This document shows positions 5,658-5,702 of a stretch of DNA of 5,702 nt, one piece after another. Both the position numbers and the translations under genes were made by a program. Within the stretch, counting starts at the first letter, position 1. The number at the start of each line of letters is the position of its first letter. Where the stretch lies: positions 1-5,702 of the forward strand of contig JABFSW010000064.1 in NCBI GenBank assembly GCA_013140415.1. The letters are read 5' to 3'. Below the pieces are notes generated by a model. The model ran no database searches and was not told where the DNA came from. It saw nothing but the letters and a program-made list of their open reading frames with translations. The stretch comes from Nitrosarchaeum sp. (GTDB lineage: Archaea; Thermoproteota; Nitrososphaeria; Nitrososphaerales; Nitrosopumilaceae).

Positions 5658-5702
5658 TCTCAGCCTAATTTCCTTTTGTTAACTATATTATTTGGATAAT
5701 CT
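5658..5702. other. Region downstream of nadA to the window edge
   Basis: A T-rich stretch (5669-5680, tttccttttgtt) could end nadA transcription on the plus strand. On the minus strand, one frame stays open from the edge to a TGA at 5662-5660 for 14 codons (ending NKRKLG). It could be the tail of a convergent gene. Alternatively, ctatatta (5683-5690) could be the TATA box of a plus-strand gene starting near 5712. The 45 bases cannot settle this. Confidence 0.3.

Overview
The window looks like a piece of a low-GC archaeal chromosome, most likely a mesophilic ammonia-oxidising thaumarchaeon (Nitrosopumilus-like). Four things point there: the archaeal DNA end-processing set NurA, HerA and Mre11; AT-rich TATA-like boxes about 22-27 nt ahead of start codons, as expected for leaderless archaeal transcripts; a secreted protein with the paired-cysteine 'GL.LVI...ACVK..TA.KL' module that I associate with thaumarchaeal exported proteins; and AT-rich codon use throughout. 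The assignment to this group is inference from remembered family features, not from a database search.

Layout. A divergent promoter region at about 3690-3791 splits the window. To its left, everything reads on the minus strand: a secreted repeat protein (3689-2679), then nurA (2603-1767), herA (1770-238) and the first 79 codons of mre11 (237 to the left edge). nurA and herA overlap by 4 bp (TTGA), and the mre11 ATG directly follows the herA stop, so these three form one tightly coupled operon that probably continues into rad50 outside the window. To its right, on the plus strand, are an aspartate dehydrogenase gene (nadX-like, 3792-4610) and quinolinate synthase nadA (4698-5657). A perfect hairpin followed by a T run separates these two.

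How the genes work together. HerA (hexameric translocase/helicase) and NurA (nuclease) cooperate with Mre11-Rad50 to resect DNA double-strand breaks before recombination. NadX and NadA are consecutive steps of de novo NAD synthesis: aspartate to iminoaspartate, then condensation with dihydroxyacetone phosphate to quinolinate. The secreted protein has its own promoter and no evident functional link to either set.

No RNA genes, mobile elements, CRISPR arrays or gene-free stretches above about 100 bases were found. I see no strong sign of a new multi-gene system. The more interesting details are the hairpin between nadX and nadA, the forced non-ATG starts on apparently leaderless transcripts, and the two-repeat exported protein.
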